From an uncultured Planctomycetales bacterium (GTDB lineage Bacteria; Planctomycetota; Planctomycetia; Isosphaerales; Isosphaeraceae): a stretch of 64,000 nt of DNA. The position numbers and the translations under genes are program-made. The notes under the pieces were generated by a model. It was not told the origin of the DNA, did not search any database, and saw only the letters and a list, made by a program, of their open reading frames with translations. This document shows positions 18,413 to 27,206 of the stretch, one piece after another. The first letter of the stretch is position 1. Every line of letters starts with the position of its first letter. The stretch lies in NCBI GenBank assembly GCA_903926465.1, contig CAIYJE010000035.1, forward strand, positions 1-64,000. Direction: 5' to 3'.

Positions 18413-18606
18413 TCAATTTGCACGAAAAGGGTGCTCCATCAAGCAAATTGCCAAGATGTCCGCAGGTTGAAGGAGCCGTTCTTCAATCGATGGCTTGCGG
18501 TCAAACCGATCTTCATATCGAAAAAAGCGTGACGCAGGCAGCGGGTGATGCCGTGATACCAGCGAGTCAGAGTTGGGTCGATGCGCGGAGCCCGGGTAAT
18601 CTTCAT
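18413..18606 (-). pseudogene. Remnant of REP-associated tyrosine transposase (RAYT, Y1/HUH class), frameshifted
   Basis: From ATG 18606 the frame reads RIDPTLTRWYHGITRCLRHAF, the typical beginning of IS200-like RAYT proteins. The frame then turns to nonsense. If one base is restored in the T6 run (A6 on the plus strand, 18521-18526), the other frame continues the family: RYEDRFDRKPSIEERLLQPADILAIC, up to a stop at 18413. The HUH and catalytic Tyr regions are missing. This is an inactive N-terminal fragment with a single-base deletion in a homopolymer. Confidence 0.65.
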
Positions 18607-18648
18607 TGGTTGTTGCTCTTGGTGAACAGACTCGGTGTTACCCAGTAG

Positions 18649-19017
18649 GCAGAGGCGGTTCACGCATGCGATGCCTGTCCTTTTCCTTCTTGTCCCTCAA
18701 ACAACATCCATGGCGAGCCCGGCGACCGCTGGCAGAACGAGACCGGCCTCACCTGGTGGCAGCTCAAGGTGGATTTCATCAACAGTTGCGGCCAGTGCGT
18801 GCAGTACGCCAACACCCTGGCCCGGTTCTGGCCGGTACCGTTCCACCCTGGTTGCAACTGCCGAGGTGAAATTGGGGACATTACTCATTCTTTTGTTAGA
18901 GGCTTGGGAATAGAAAGGATAGGACATGCAATGCAGGATTGTTTCACTCCTCTGCACTTAACTCAACGACTGACGATTCAAAGGGACGCAATGCCTGTTC
19001 GTTTGATCTCCATCTGA
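18649..19017 (+). pseudogene. Cysteine-rich fragment with CxxC and HPxCxC motifs, no start codon
   Basis: The frame is open from a stop at 18646-18648 to TGA 19015-19017. It has no plausible start codon before GTG 18766, yet the translation is clearly protein-like: CDACPFPSC, a GEPGDRW segment, TGLTWWQLKVDFINSCGQC, VQYANTLARFWPVPFHPGCNCRG. The pattern CxxC...C...CxxC...HPxCxC is that of a zinc-binding module and recalls the Cys/His tail of SPP1 gp7-like phage head-morphogenesis proteins. After about 18875 the sequence loses the pattern. I call it a truncated gene; the phage link is inference. Confidence 0.45.
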
Positions 19018-19197
19018 ACAATTCCCCAAGATGTTCGTTCTGGTTCGTGTGGTTTAATTACGGGCGGAGCATTAAGAACCTGGCAAGCTGAGGGACAGGT
19101 TCAGTGATCACACGCTCGGCCTTGACCCTACCTCCCTATCCCCTTAGACTTCGCGCATCTTCTCAAAAGAAGAGGCCAAGCCGGCGGCTCGCCCAGG

Positions 19198-19971
19198 ATG
19201 GGTAGGTTGTGCGGTGTTCGGGCCCTGCAACGGTTTTTCCTCCCAACGGAGGCGCTGGTGAACGGATTCGAGCGTGCCGCACTGCCGTTGAAGGCCATTA
19301 GAGCCTTGCGAGATCGCGGGCCATCATATGCCTGGCACAAGGCCATGCGGCGATCGTTCGGTCGCTGGCCGTCCATCAAGCGGCGGTTGCTTTATGCAGA
19401 TCCTCGCACCTACTGGACGCTACGTGGTGGTGATGAGTATTTCCGCGAGCAAGAGGGCCAGCCTGCCCGGTCGGCCCGAGCGCACTGGATGGCGGAACGA
19501 ATTGCGGCGTACGCACCAACCTCAATCCTTGAAATTGGCTGTGGGTACGGAAAGCAACTGCGTGCCCTGCGCGCAAGGGTGAGCTGCCCGCTGGTCGGGC
19601 TGGACTTCAGTGACAGTCAGCTCCAACTGGCGGCCAGTTATCTGGGCGACGTGGCCGATTTTCGGCTGGTGAAGGGGTCGGGCGATTGCCTGCCATTTCC
19701 TGATCGCTCATTTGACCTGGTGCTGACCTCCGCGGTGATCTTGCATAACCCGCCCCCGGTGGCGGAACGAATTCGTGAAGAGATCCTTCGAGTGGGTTGC
19801 CGCTGGGCGGCTCATAACGAGGACCTGGACACCACGTACAACCGTTACGGCTATGATACGGCCGCCTGGTATGTAGCACGCGGGTATTCGCTCGCCGAAA
19901 AAGGGCCGATTCCGGTCGACCCGGCTGGTCCTCCGTCCCAGTTCAGCGTGGCCCAACTGTGTCGGTCCTGA
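19198..19971 (+). CDS. Class I SAM-dependent methyltransferase
   Basis: A 257-aa enzyme. Motif I (LEIGCGYG, residues 111-118) binds S-adenosylmethionine; an acidic end of strand 2 follows (LVGLDFSDSQL), then a motif-II-like segment (CLPFPDRSFDLVLTSAVILHNP, residues ~163-184). The first ~100 residues are basic and helical. It is the first of four genes that overlap one another by 8-14 bases (next start at 19959), so it belongs to the glycan/glycolipid operon and probably methylates a sugar or lipid carrier product. The substrate is not visible from sequence. Confidence 0.85.
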   Translation: MGRLCGVRALQRFFLPTEALVNGFERAALPLKAIRALRDRGPSYAWHKAMRRSFGRWPSIKRRLLYADPRTYWTLRGGDEYFREQEGQPARSARAHWMAERIAAYAPTSILEIGCGYGKQLRALRARVSCPLVGLDFSDSQLQLAASYLGDVADFRLVKGSGDCLPFPDRSFDLVLTSAVILHNPPPVAERIREEILRVGCRWAAHNEDLDTTYNRYGYDTAAWYVARGYSLAEKGPIPVDPAGPPSQFSVAQLCRS

Positions 19972-21494
19972 ATGTCGGAGAGACACGCACCGCCTCGGCC
20001 GGATTGGTGAATCGCCGGACACTGCATCACATTCTGATCGTGTCCGTGGGCGGTCAGGTGGAACGCGCCCTTGGAATTTTGGCTGCGCTGGGGTTGCGCT
20101 GGGGGCTTGATCCCGCCCGGCTGGGGGTTTATTCCGGACTCAAGCTGTTTCTGGACAATACCAACCGGAGCAGTTTGGGAGTTGGCCTGGGCGCTGTGCA
20201 GCAAATTCCTATCTTGCGAGCTTCCGGGCAAGCGGCTGAGGCCCGGCACCTTGCAAACGTTGCGTATACGATCAACACGATCACCTGCACGCTTTATGCG
20301 GCCTGTTTGGCGGGCCTGGCTTTGTGGAGGCTCCAGGCTCATCCGGCAGAGCCGTTTGCGTTTGACTGGTGCGGCGGGCTTTTGATCATTGCCTTGCTGG
20401 CGCTCCTGAAGCGGCAGGAGAGTTTTCTGGTCGCCATCCTGCGATCGCACGAGGAATTCGCCCTGACCACCCGGGCCGATGTGCTGGAAGCCGGTCTCAT
20501 GGCTCTGGGGGTGGGCTTTGGACTTTGGAGCTTTGGTCTTTGGGGTTTGCTGGCAGGGATCGGCCTGGTTTTGGTGGCCAAGATCTTATTCCTTCGAGCT
20601 CAGAACCCCTGGCGATTTGAATGGACCTGGGATTTGCCCACGTCCTGGCGGTTGATGCGGAGTGGCCTGCCGATCCTGGCAAACTCGGTGGCGTTCGGCT
20701 GGATGCTGGGGCTTGATCGGGGCGTGATTCTGGCAGTTTTGCCCGACCCAGAGCAGGCTCTGGGGCTGTACTCGGTGGCGTTGCTGGGCACGAGCTGGTG
20801 CCAGGATGTTTCCACGCGAGTGGTGCTGGTGCTGTACACCCATTTTCAAACGTCGTTCGGTCGCCATGGAAATTCGGTTCAGGTGGCTGAGCAAGCGGCG
20901 AGGGCCACAGAAACCCTGGCCGTGGTGCTGGCGCCGCTGGCCGGGGTGGCTTTCCTGGTTGGGCCGGCATTGCTGGCCTGGCTGGTACCGCGTTACCTGG
21001 AGGGGGTACCCGCGTTTCGGCCGTTGATGCCTGGCATGCTGCTGTTGAGCCTGGTCTGGCCGGCCCGACAGATGATGATCTCGATTGGCCGACCAGGCCG
21101 GCTGTTGCTGGGGACCGTGGCGGGTTTGCTGGTGGCAACTGCTGCCGTGGTTACGGGCGGGCGTGCAGGCGGACTGGTGGGAATTGCGTTGGGGATGACG
21201 GCTGGCTCACTGGCGGTCTGGCTTTCAACCAGTGTGGCGGCCTATCTCCCTTTGCTGGGGTTGGCGGGATTCGCTCGCCATTGTTTTCGGCTCGCCCTGG
21301 GTCTGACCTGGCACGCAGTCGCCGCCTGGCTAGCGATTTTGCTGCCGCTTCACACCATGCCCAAGCCGGTCGACCTCTTGGCTCGGGTTCTGGTGCTTGG
21401 TCTTTGCTCATTGCCATTTCTCCTGGCCTGGATCATCCGGGAAGGATTTCTCCCAAGCCGGGTGAACTGGCCCTGGCGCCTTGCGCGGTGCTGA
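19959..21494 (+). CDS. Polysaccharide flippase-like membrane protein (Wzx/MATE-like oligosaccharide exporter)
   Basis: A 511-aa integral membrane protein with about 12-14 predicted spans, the usual size for oligosaccharide flippases. It starts at GTG 19959 and overlaps the methyltransferase by 13 bases. A LGVYSG motif near residue 55 and a long hydrophobic core with paired helices fit the Wzx/RfbX type, which flips lipid-linked glycans across the inner membrane. It ends overlapping the GT-C gene. Assignment is by topology and context; sequence similarity in this family is low. Confidence 0.75.
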   Translation: MSVLNVGETRTASAGLVNRRTLHHILIVSVGGQVERALGILAALGLRWGLDPARLGVYSGLKLFLDNTNRSSLGVGLGAVQQIPILRASGQAAEARHLANVAYTINTITCTLYAACLAGLALWRLQAHPAEPFAFDWCGGLLIIALLALLKRQESFLVAILRSHEEFALTTRADVLEAGLMALGVGFGLWSFGLWGLLAGIGLVLVAKILFLRAQNPWRFEWTWDLPTSWRLMRSGLPILANSVAFGWMLGLDRGVILAVLPDPEQALGLYSVALLGTSWCQDVSTRVVLVLYTHFQTSFGRHGNSVQVAEQAARATETLAVVLAPLAGVAFLVGPALLAWLVPRYLEGVPAFRPLMPGMLLLSLVWPARQMMISIGRPGRLLLGTVAGLLVATAAVVTGGRAGGLVGIALGMTAGSLAVWLSTSVAAYLPLLGLAGFARHCFRLALGLTWHAVAAWLAILLPLHTMPKPVDLLARVLVLGLCSLPFLLAWIIREGFLPSRVNWPWRLARC

Positions 21495-23406
21495 CTTGAT
21501 ACCACTGACGCTTGATTTCTTGTTCCTGGGTGTCTTGCTGTTCCTGGCGATTGGAACCGCGTTGGCCGTGTTTCGCACGCTCCGAGTTCGGTTGTCAGCT
21601 TCCGATACCTTGGCTCTGGGACTTCCGCTTGGCCTGGGCCTGATGAGCCTGATTTTTCTCGCGGTTGGACAGGTCGGCCGGCTCGATCGCCTGGCACTCG
21701 GTGTGGCTGGTTGTGGGCTGGGTGGGCTGGCGTTGCATGAGTGGTGGCGGGTACTTCAACGCCTAGAACCTGGGTCGATCTGGTTAAAAATCCAGAGCTT
21801 TTTCCGGCTGCCGGCGTTTTCGATGGTGGTCATTGCCCTGATTGCCAGCGCCACGTTGCTGGGCACGCGGGCTCCGGTGACGGATGGCGATGCGCTCTGT
21901 TACCACCTGCAAGTGCCCAAGGTTTTTCTGGCTGCCCATCAACTCACATTCGAGCCCGACCTGCATGAAACGGTGTATCCCTTGCTGGTCGAGAATTTGT
22001 TCGGTATCGGACTCGTGTTTCGGGGACCTGTGGCTTGCCGGTTGATCTCTTGGTCTTTGGGGCTTGCGCTGGCGTGTGGAGTAGGGGCGATGGCCGGCCG
22101 CTGGATCGGTACGCGTGCGGTCTGGGCCTCGGCCATGATTTTGGCGGTGCCCGCAATTTCCAACGGCATGACGGCCCCGCTCAATGATGTGGCTCTGGCC
22201 ACCTGGTGCCAGGCGACCATGCTGGCATGTTTGGTCTGGTGGGAGCGACCAACCAGTACCAGCGCCGCCCTTGCCGGAATTTTGGCCGGTCTTTCCCTGG
22301 GGGTCAAATACCCAGCCTTGGTCTGGGTCGCCCTGCTCGGGTTGCTGATGGTTGCCATTGTGCTGCGTGCGAGGTGGCTTCATTTCGGCACAATAAACGA
22401 CCGTTTGCGTGGTCCAGCCCCAATCGATGTCCTGATCTTTGCCGCGTTGTGTTTGCTAATGGGTGGTGTTTGGTATTTGCGTGCCTACCTGACCACTGGG
22501 AACCCTGTTTACCCTTTTTTCAAGGCTTTCTTTGGGGGTTCCGGCCTGGATGTGGTGCTGGAGCCGGCCAAACGGCCGCTCCAGGTCACCGCCTGGAATC
22601 TTCTGACGGCTTTGGTGCCCATGACGCTGGACCCCGATCGGTTTGATAGCCTGTCGCACCAGTTTGGGCCCATTTTTCTGATGTTGCTGCCCGGGATGCT
22701 GCTCTTCCGGGCGCCACGCAGACTTCAGATTCTGGTTCTGGTTGCGTGGACGTTTTATCTGGCCTGCTTGACGCAGCGTCAGAGCATGAGATTTCTGCTG
22801 GCGACGCTGGCTCCCTGGTCGGTGGGGACAGCCTGGGTGCTTTGCCGGGTCCAAGATTCCTGGGGCCGGGTGGCACGGTGGGCAACGTTTTTGGTGGTCC
22901 TGGTGCTCGTCGCTGAAACTGGGCTGGCGGTGAGCCGGGTTCGGCACGTTTGGCCCATCCTTCTGGGTCAAGAGGATACGGCGGCCTATCTCTCGCGCCG
23001 GGAGCCGACTTACGTTGTTGGCCAGTGGATGGCTAGAAACCTGCCGGAATCGGCCAGGATTATTGGCCAGGATCATCGTGGCTTCTACATTCCGCGTTCG
23101 TACACCATGGAGCTGGCTCACAGGCGCCGGACTGGCCTGGGTCGCTCTGGCGAGTCTGCCGAGCAGATGCTTTCGACGTTGCGGCGGCGTGGCTTCACGC
23201 ACCTACTGATGTGCCCACCCGTACCGGAGGACGCCGTGGAGTTTGATCCCTGGCTTTCACGAGCGCTCAAGCCCTGGCTCGATCAGCAAACCCCGGTTTT
23301 TGAGGCTCCCTTGGCAGACGGCGACGGTGTGCTGCGGAAGTATGCACTTTACGAACTGCCCAAACTTTCAGGGCAAACCGAGTTCGTGGAGCCTGTCCAT
23401 GAGTGA
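21481..23406 (+). CDS. GT-C fold membrane glycosyltransferase (PMT/ArnT-like)
   Basis: A 641-aa membrane protein with about 12 spans and a soluble C-terminal portion. The first periplasmic loop holds the acidic catalytic-type motif of GT-C enzymes (VTDGDALCYHLQVPK, residues ~134-148), followed by a helical region with YPLLVEN. Such enzymes move a sugar from a polyprenyl-phosphate donor onto lipid or protein outside the membrane. The start is a TTG at 21481 that overlaps the flippase gene by 14 bases; a TTG at 21496 is an alternative. It ends in an 8-base overlap with the next gene. Confidence 0.8.
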   Translation: MRGADLIPLTLDFLFLGVLLFLAIGTALAVFRTLRVRLSASDTLALGLPLGLGLMSLIFLAVGQVGRLDRLALGVAGCGLGGLALHEWWRVLQRLEPGSIWLKIQSFFRLPAFSMVVIALIASATLLGTRAPVTDGDALCYHLQVPKVFLAAHQLTFEPDLHETVYPLLVENLFGIGLVFRGPVACRLISWSLGLALACGVGAMAGRWIGTRAVWASAMILAVPAISNGMTAPLNDVALATWCQATMLACLVWWERPTSTSAALAGILAGLSLGVKYPALVWVALLGLLMVAIVLRARWLHFGTINDRLRGPAPIDVLIFAALCLLMGGVWYLRAYLTTGNPVYPFFKAFFGGSGLDVVLEPAKRPLQVTAWNLLTALVPMTLDPDRFDSLSHQFGPIFLMLLPGMLLFRAPRRLQILVLVAWTFYLACLTQRQSMRFLLATLAPWSVGTAWVLCRVQDSWGRVARWATFLVVLVLVAETGLAVSRVRHVWPILLGQEDTAAYLSRREPTYVVGQWMARNLPESARIIGQDHRGFYIPRSYTMELAHRRRTGLGRSGESAEQMLSTLRRRGFTHLLMCPPVPEDAVEFDPWLSRALKPWLDQQTPVFEAPLADGDGVLRKYALYELPKLSGQTEFVEPVHE

Positions 23407-24226
23407 TTTTCCATCTCTGGAGCAGTTGCGCGGAAAAGTGCAGAAGGACCGGCATCAGGAAATTGGCAACTGGCTGGCGCGGCGGGTTGCTCGGCCTTTG
23501 GCGGTGTATGGAACCTGGGTGGCGATCCGGCTTCGGCTATCGGCGCACCAGGTAACGCTGGGTGCGTTGCTGGCCAACCTGCTGGCGGCCGTGGCCCTGG
23601 GGGCCGGTGAACGCTGGGGGGTGCTTCTCTGCGCGATTTTGCTTCACCTGGGATTCTGGCTGGACCATGTGGATGGCCAGGTGGCTCGGTGGCGTGGAAC
23701 TGCCGGGGTTACGGGGGTCTACTTTGACTATCTGATGCACCATCTCTCGGGGATGGCCTTGGGTTTTGCGCTGGGGATGGGGCTGGCCGTACAGACCGGG
23801 AATTTGGCCTGGCCCGTGGCCGGATTTTCCATTTCCCTGGGCATCACGTTACTGAGCCTGCATAACGACTGTCGCTACAAGGCGTTTTTTCAGCGATTGA
23901 AGGCGAGCAGGGGGGCGTTCCGGGTTGAGGGTGGTGCGGGTGGTCGGCCCGCGCCAGCTCCTGGATGGCCCCGGCGCGGACGGGCGATGCTCACGTGGCC
24001 GTTGTTCAAGCTCTGCGAGCCCCACATGGTTCTGATGGCGGTGTCAATTCTGGCTGTGCTCGCCTGTTTACCGGGCGATTCCTGGTTATGGGCCTGGCAA
24101 GGGTATGTGGGAGCCCTGGCGGTTTTGAGTCCTTGTCTCGGACTTGCGCGGGTGGCAAGAAGCATTCAGCGAAATTTTCCCTCAACCGAATTTGATCAGT
24201 GGTTTCAGCCGGTAGACTTGGATTGA
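23399..24226 (+). CDS. CDP-alcohol phosphatidyltransferase family protein with altered signature
   Basis: A 275-aa membrane protein. ATG 23399 overlaps the preceding stop (ATGAGTGA). The CDP-OH-P signature D-x2-DG-x2-AR-x8-G-x3-D-x3-D is complete (D89, D92-G93, A96-R97, G106, D110) except that the last Asp is His114. That Asp is the proposed catalytic base in characterised enzymes. About six membrane spans follow. A basic Gly/Pro/Arg-rich loop (~residues 170-200) interrupts the fold. It closes the four-gene operon and would attach an alcohol or phospho-group to a lipid, unless the substitution has changed the chemistry. Confidence 0.8.
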   Translation: MSDFPSLEQLRGKVQKDRHQEIGNWLARRVARPLAVYGTWVAIRLRLSAHQVTLGALLANLLAAVALGAGERWGVLLCAILLHLGFWLDHVDGQVARWRGTAGVTGVYFDYLMHHLSGMALGFALGMGLAVQTGNLAWPVAGFSISLGITLLSLHNDCRYKAFFQRLKASRGAFRVEGGAGGRPAPAPGWPRRGRAMLTWPLFKLCEPHMVLMAVSILAVLACLPGDSWLWAWQGYVGALAVLSPCLGLARVARSIQRNFPSTEFDQWFQPVDLD

Positions 24227-24303
24227 CGGATAGCCCACGCTCGGTTTTTGATCCATGGTTTGCCTTGTCCCTGAAGTTGTTGAAGATCAAGGAGCGTATT
24301 GCG

Positions 24304-24948
24304 ATGAGATTTCGTGCCCTGATGGCCTGTGTGGTGACCGCTGGCCTGGCCATGCCGGCTCTGGCCGATGAGCCCTGGCGTCCGTTGTTTGATGGCAAGA
24401 GCCTGGACGGCTGGGAGCATGTGGGACCTGGAGGTTTCCGGGTCGAGAATGGCACCCTGGTGACCGAGGGAGGCATGGGCTTGCTCTGGTTCACCAAGGA
24501 GAAGCTTGGTAACTGCACGATCCGGGTGGTCTACAAGACCTTGCGTCCCGAGGATAATTCAGGGGTTTTCATCCGGATTGCCGATAAGCCCAAGGACGAG
24601 TGGTTTGCCGTGCATCACGGCTATGAAGTGCAAATTTGCGACCAGACCGATGAATTTCACAGAACCGGGGCGGTTTACTCACTCTCCAAGGCCGACAAGC
24701 AGCCCGGCAAGGTGGGCGAGTGGAATACCCTGGAGATCACCCTCGACGGAGATCTGGTGAAAGTTTCGGTGAACGGGGTTCTGGTCAACACGTTCGACCC
24801 CAAGGGGCCGGTGCCAGAGCGAACCAAGGATTATGAGCCAGAGCGGGGTCCACGACCAGAGGCAGGTTACATTGGCCTGCAAAATCATGACGGGCCCAGC
24901 AAAATTACCTTCAAAGAGGTGAGTATGCGTCCACTCGACAAGAAATAA
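24304..24948 (+). CDS. Secreted DUF1080 protein (3-keto-disaccharide hydrolase domain)
   Basis: A 214-aa exported protein. ATG 24304 follows AAGGAG by 9 bases. Signal peptide: residues 1-21, ending MPALA. The domain opens PLFDGKSLDGWEHVGPG, has GGMGLLWFTKEKLGN and DNSGVFIRIADKP in the middle, then WFAVHHGYEVQICD, and closes YIGLQNHDGPSKITFKEV. It is a more compact and typical member than the one at 16825. Extracytoplasmic carbohydrate hydrolysis is the family role. It starts 78 bases after the glycan operon, so it may be cotranscribed with it. Confidence 0.9.
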   Translation: MRFRALMACVVTAGLAMPALADEPWRPLFDGKSLDGWEHVGPGGFRVENGTLVTEGGMGLLWFTKEKLGNCTIRVVYKTLRPEDNSGVFIRIADKPKDEWFAVHHGYEVQICDQTDEFHRTGAVYSLSKADKQPGKVGEWNTLEITLDGDLVKVSVNGVLVNTFDPKGPVPERTKDYEPERGPRPEAGYIGLQNHDGPSKITFKEVSMRPLDKK

Positions 24949-24977
24949 GCTTTCACAAGAACCATCAACGCCAGAAC

Positions 24978-25005
24978 CTCCCGCAGCGATCCGTCGCCGC
25001 GGGAG
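24978..25005. terminator. Hairpin between convergent genes
   Basis: A 7-bp GC stem (24978-24984 with 24999-25005) with a second 4-bp stem inside (24986-24989 with 24994-24997). It lies 30 bases after the DUF1080 stop and 32 bases beyond the CAP-protein stop on the other strand. There is no clean T run, so it is a likely but not perfect terminator. Confidence 0.5.
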
Positions 25006-25036
25006 ATAAAATATGAACAGATTAACAAGCGGACAA

Positions 25037-25615
25037 TCAGTAGGCGTTGAACGTCCAGTAGGATCCACTGCCGCTAAGGCCAATCCGCGTGATCGAAGGA
25101 TCAAGCAGGGCTGCGCGGTGGGCAGGAGAGTTCATCCACTGACTGCCGATGGAGGCCGAGCTGCCCATGGCGGAGTTCTGCCGGCGTGCGGGGCCCATTA
25201 CAAAGTGGCCAAGGCCGCGGGAATTCTGCTGAGCGTTGTTGGCGGCGGCCCAATTTTCCAGGTTTGCGTCGTATCCAACGGCGGAAAGGCCGTACTGGGC
25301 ACGCACGGAATTGAGCCAGCTCGTGAAGCCGTAGGCGTCTCCGCCAGACTGAGCAACCTGATAAGTTGCGGCTGGAGCGGCTGTGTATGTAGCAGGTTGC
25401 GCCATGAGGTAGTTGGTAGGCTGAGCCACCACATACGAGGCGGGCTGAACGTTTGCGTAGGTCGTGGGCTGAGCCACCACGTAACTTGTCTGCTGAATAG
25501 GCCCGTAATTAGCAACTTGAGCGTAAGATCGGGAAGGCGCTACACTCCCAGTGCCCAAGACAAATGAGAATGCCATCATGGCTACGATGTTTTTGATCCT
25601 GATCTGCTGAACTTG
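25037..25615 (-). CDS. Secreted CAP-domain (SCP-like) protein with Ala/Pro/Tyr repeats
   Basis: About 192 aa if translation starts at TTG 25615 (GGGAG 9 bases upstream), which puts a proper signal peptide (IRIKNIVAMMAFSFVLGTGSV) at the N-terminus; the frame is open back to GTG 25693. After the signal come repeats of the type YVVAQPTxY, -NVQPASY, -LMAQPATY. The C-terminal ~100 residues are a CAP domain: FTSWLNSVRAQYGL, LENWAAANNAQQ, SRGLGHFVMGPARRQNSAMG, and SQWMNSPAHRAALLDPSITRIGL. The His pair of the classical site is partly kept (GHFV, PAHRA). CAP proteins are secreted with varied roles; nothing specific can be said here. Confidence 0.8.
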   Translation of the reverse strand, partial: QVQQIRIKNIVAMMAFSFVLGTGSVAPSRSYAQVANYGPIQQTSYVVAQPTTYANVQPASYVVAQPTNYLMAQPATYTAAPAATYQVAQSGGDAYGFTSWLNSVRAQYGLSAVGYDANLENWAAANNAQQNSRGLGHFVMGPARRQNSAMGSSASIGSQWMNSPAHRAALLDPSITRIGLSGSGSYWTFNAY

Positions 25616-25989
25616 CAATGGACCAGACTCCCTGTTCCCAACGTAAGCCCGATTGCTCCCAGCAACCAGGTTCCCGCCACATACTGATTTCACCCAGGTG
25701 ATTGGCCTTTGTGCGGATCAGCTGGCACTCACGTTCGATTAGCCACGATGCCAACGTCCAAAACGAATTTCAACACTTTATTTTCCCTGGTCAACCATTG
25801 TTAAACAATTATCGGGTGCCAAGAGTCATGTTAGACATAGTCTATGAATTCAGATGTGAGTTTCTGGAGGTATGAAAACCTGAATAAGTGTTATTATTAA
25901 AGCGGAGGTTGGCTGTCGCTGGCCAGTTTGTCGAAAAGTCTGATAAATAGGCGAATAAACGTACAAGGTTTGCTTTTTGAGGGAGGGGT
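25616..25989. other. A/T-rich divergent promoter region
   Basis: About 370 bases between the divergent CAP-protein and oxidoreductase genes. The segment 25770-25980 is much richer in A/T than its surroundings, as expected for two promoters. No repeat, RNA or terminator was seen. The GAGGGAGGG immediately before 25990 is the ribosome-binding site of the oxidoreductase gene. Confidence 0.4.
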
Positions 25990-27135
25990 GTGAGTCTGAT
26001 GGTGAGCGATAAACTGGTTGTGAAACAACCTGGTGAGTGGTCGGTGGGTGTGGTGGGAGCTGGGTTTATTGTGCGAGACTGCCATTTGGTGGCCTATCGG
26101 AATGCCGGAATTTTTCCGCGTGCGATTACCTCAAAACGGGTTGAGCAGGCCCGGGAAACGGCATTGCAGCATTCTATCGAGCACGTTCATGACTCGGTTG
26201 AAGCCATGCTGGACGCCAATTTTTTTGACGTGATTGACATTGCGGTGCCGCCCACGGCCCAACCTGGCATTATTCGGCGAATTCTTGAACATCCGAATCG
26301 GCCCCGCGGAATTCTGGCGCAGAAACCGCTGGCGATGTCTCTGGAGGAGGCCAAAGAGATTGTTTCGGCGTGTCGCAGGGCCAAGGTGGCCTTGCAAGTC
26401 AACCAGAACATGCGCTATGACAAGTCTGTGCGCGGGTTGAAAGAGTTGCTGGATCAGGGCCGGCTGGGTGATCCGGTGCTGGCGACCATTGAGATGCGAG
26501 CCATTCCGCACTGGATGCCTTGGTCTCAGGGTAGTCGTTCGCTGGCAACCTTTATCATGAGCATTCACCATCTGGATACGTTTCGGTTCTGGCTGGGCGA
26601 ACCGGTTCGCGTGATGGCAAGTACCCGCAAGGATCCTCGCACGACGTTTGATCACTTCGATGGGATCAACCTGTATATACTTGAATTTGATGGTAATGCT
26701 CGCGCCTCGGCCTGGGATGACGTGTGGACCGGGCCTGCCAGGGAAGGGGCTGGGTCAGATATGAGTATTCGATGGAGATTTGAGGGTACCCGCGGGCTGG
26801 CCTGCGGTACGATTAGCTGGCCCTCTTGGCCTGAGCGGGTCCCCAGCACGCTGGATTACACCACCGTGGAAGACGGCGGGGCGTGGCACCGGCCTCGCTG
26901 GCCCGAGGCCTGGTTCCCAGACGCGTTCGCGGGGCCGATGATGGGTTTGTTGAATGCGTTGCAAACGGGGAGGGAGCCGGATATCTCGGGTCGAGATAAT
27001 GTCCGTACAATTGCGTTGTGTGAGGCGGTGCTCCGGTCGGCGCGTGAACATCGGGTTACAGTCCCGCGCATTGGCTCCGTGGCCGATCAGCCGGACATCG
27101 AGTCGGATTCCGATGAGCATTCGCCGGGGCATTGA
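25990..27135 (+). CDS. Gfo/Idh/MocA-family NAD(P)-dependent oxidoreductase
   Basis: A 381-aa enzyme. GTG 25990 sits behind a strong purine-rich site; an ATG at 25999 is possible. The Rossmann domain begins with VGVVGAGFIVRDCHL (GxGxxx, residues ~17-31), and the conserved sugar-dehydrogenase motif is ILAQKPLAMSLEEA (~108-121, matching the EKP motif with Glu replaced by Gln). The C-terminal alpha/beta domain includes SIHHLDTFRFWLGEP (~190-204), the usual GGxxxDxxxxL/H position. The family oxidises or epimerises sugars and inositols. The Glu-to-Gln change in the EKP motif is noteworthy. Its neighbour 240 bases on is a sugar isomerase-type gene, so a sugar or polyol catabolic role is likely. Confidence 0.85.
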   Translation: MSLMVSDKLVVKQPGEWSVGVVGAGFIVRDCHLVAYRNAGIFPRAITSKRVEQARETALQHSIEHVHDSVEAMLDANFFDVIDIAVPPTAQPGIIRRILEHPNRPRGILAQKPLAMSLEEAKEIVSACRRAKVALQVNQNMRYDKSVRGLKELLDQGRLGDPVLATIEMRAIPHWMPWSQGSRSLATFIMSIHHLDTFRFWLGEPVRVMASTRKDPRTTFDHFDGINLYILEFDGNARASAWDDVWTGPAREGAGSDMSIRWRFEGTRGLACGTISWPSWPERVPSTLDYTTVEDGGAWHRPRWPEAWFPDAFAGPMMGLLNALQTGREPDISGRDNVRTIALCEAVLRSAREHRVTVPRIGSVADQPDIESDSDEHSPGH

Positions 27136-27206
27136 GACATTCAGCAGTCGAGTTCGTGGGATGTCACATCGTTGCGGCATGAGCCTGAAGGCTTTCCGTG
27201 GGTAAA

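Noticed and set aside
22456-23202. 248-codon minus-strand frame
   Set aside because: Shadow of the GT-C gene; Pro/Arg/Gln-rich with no domain, as expected for the antisense of a high-GC gene.
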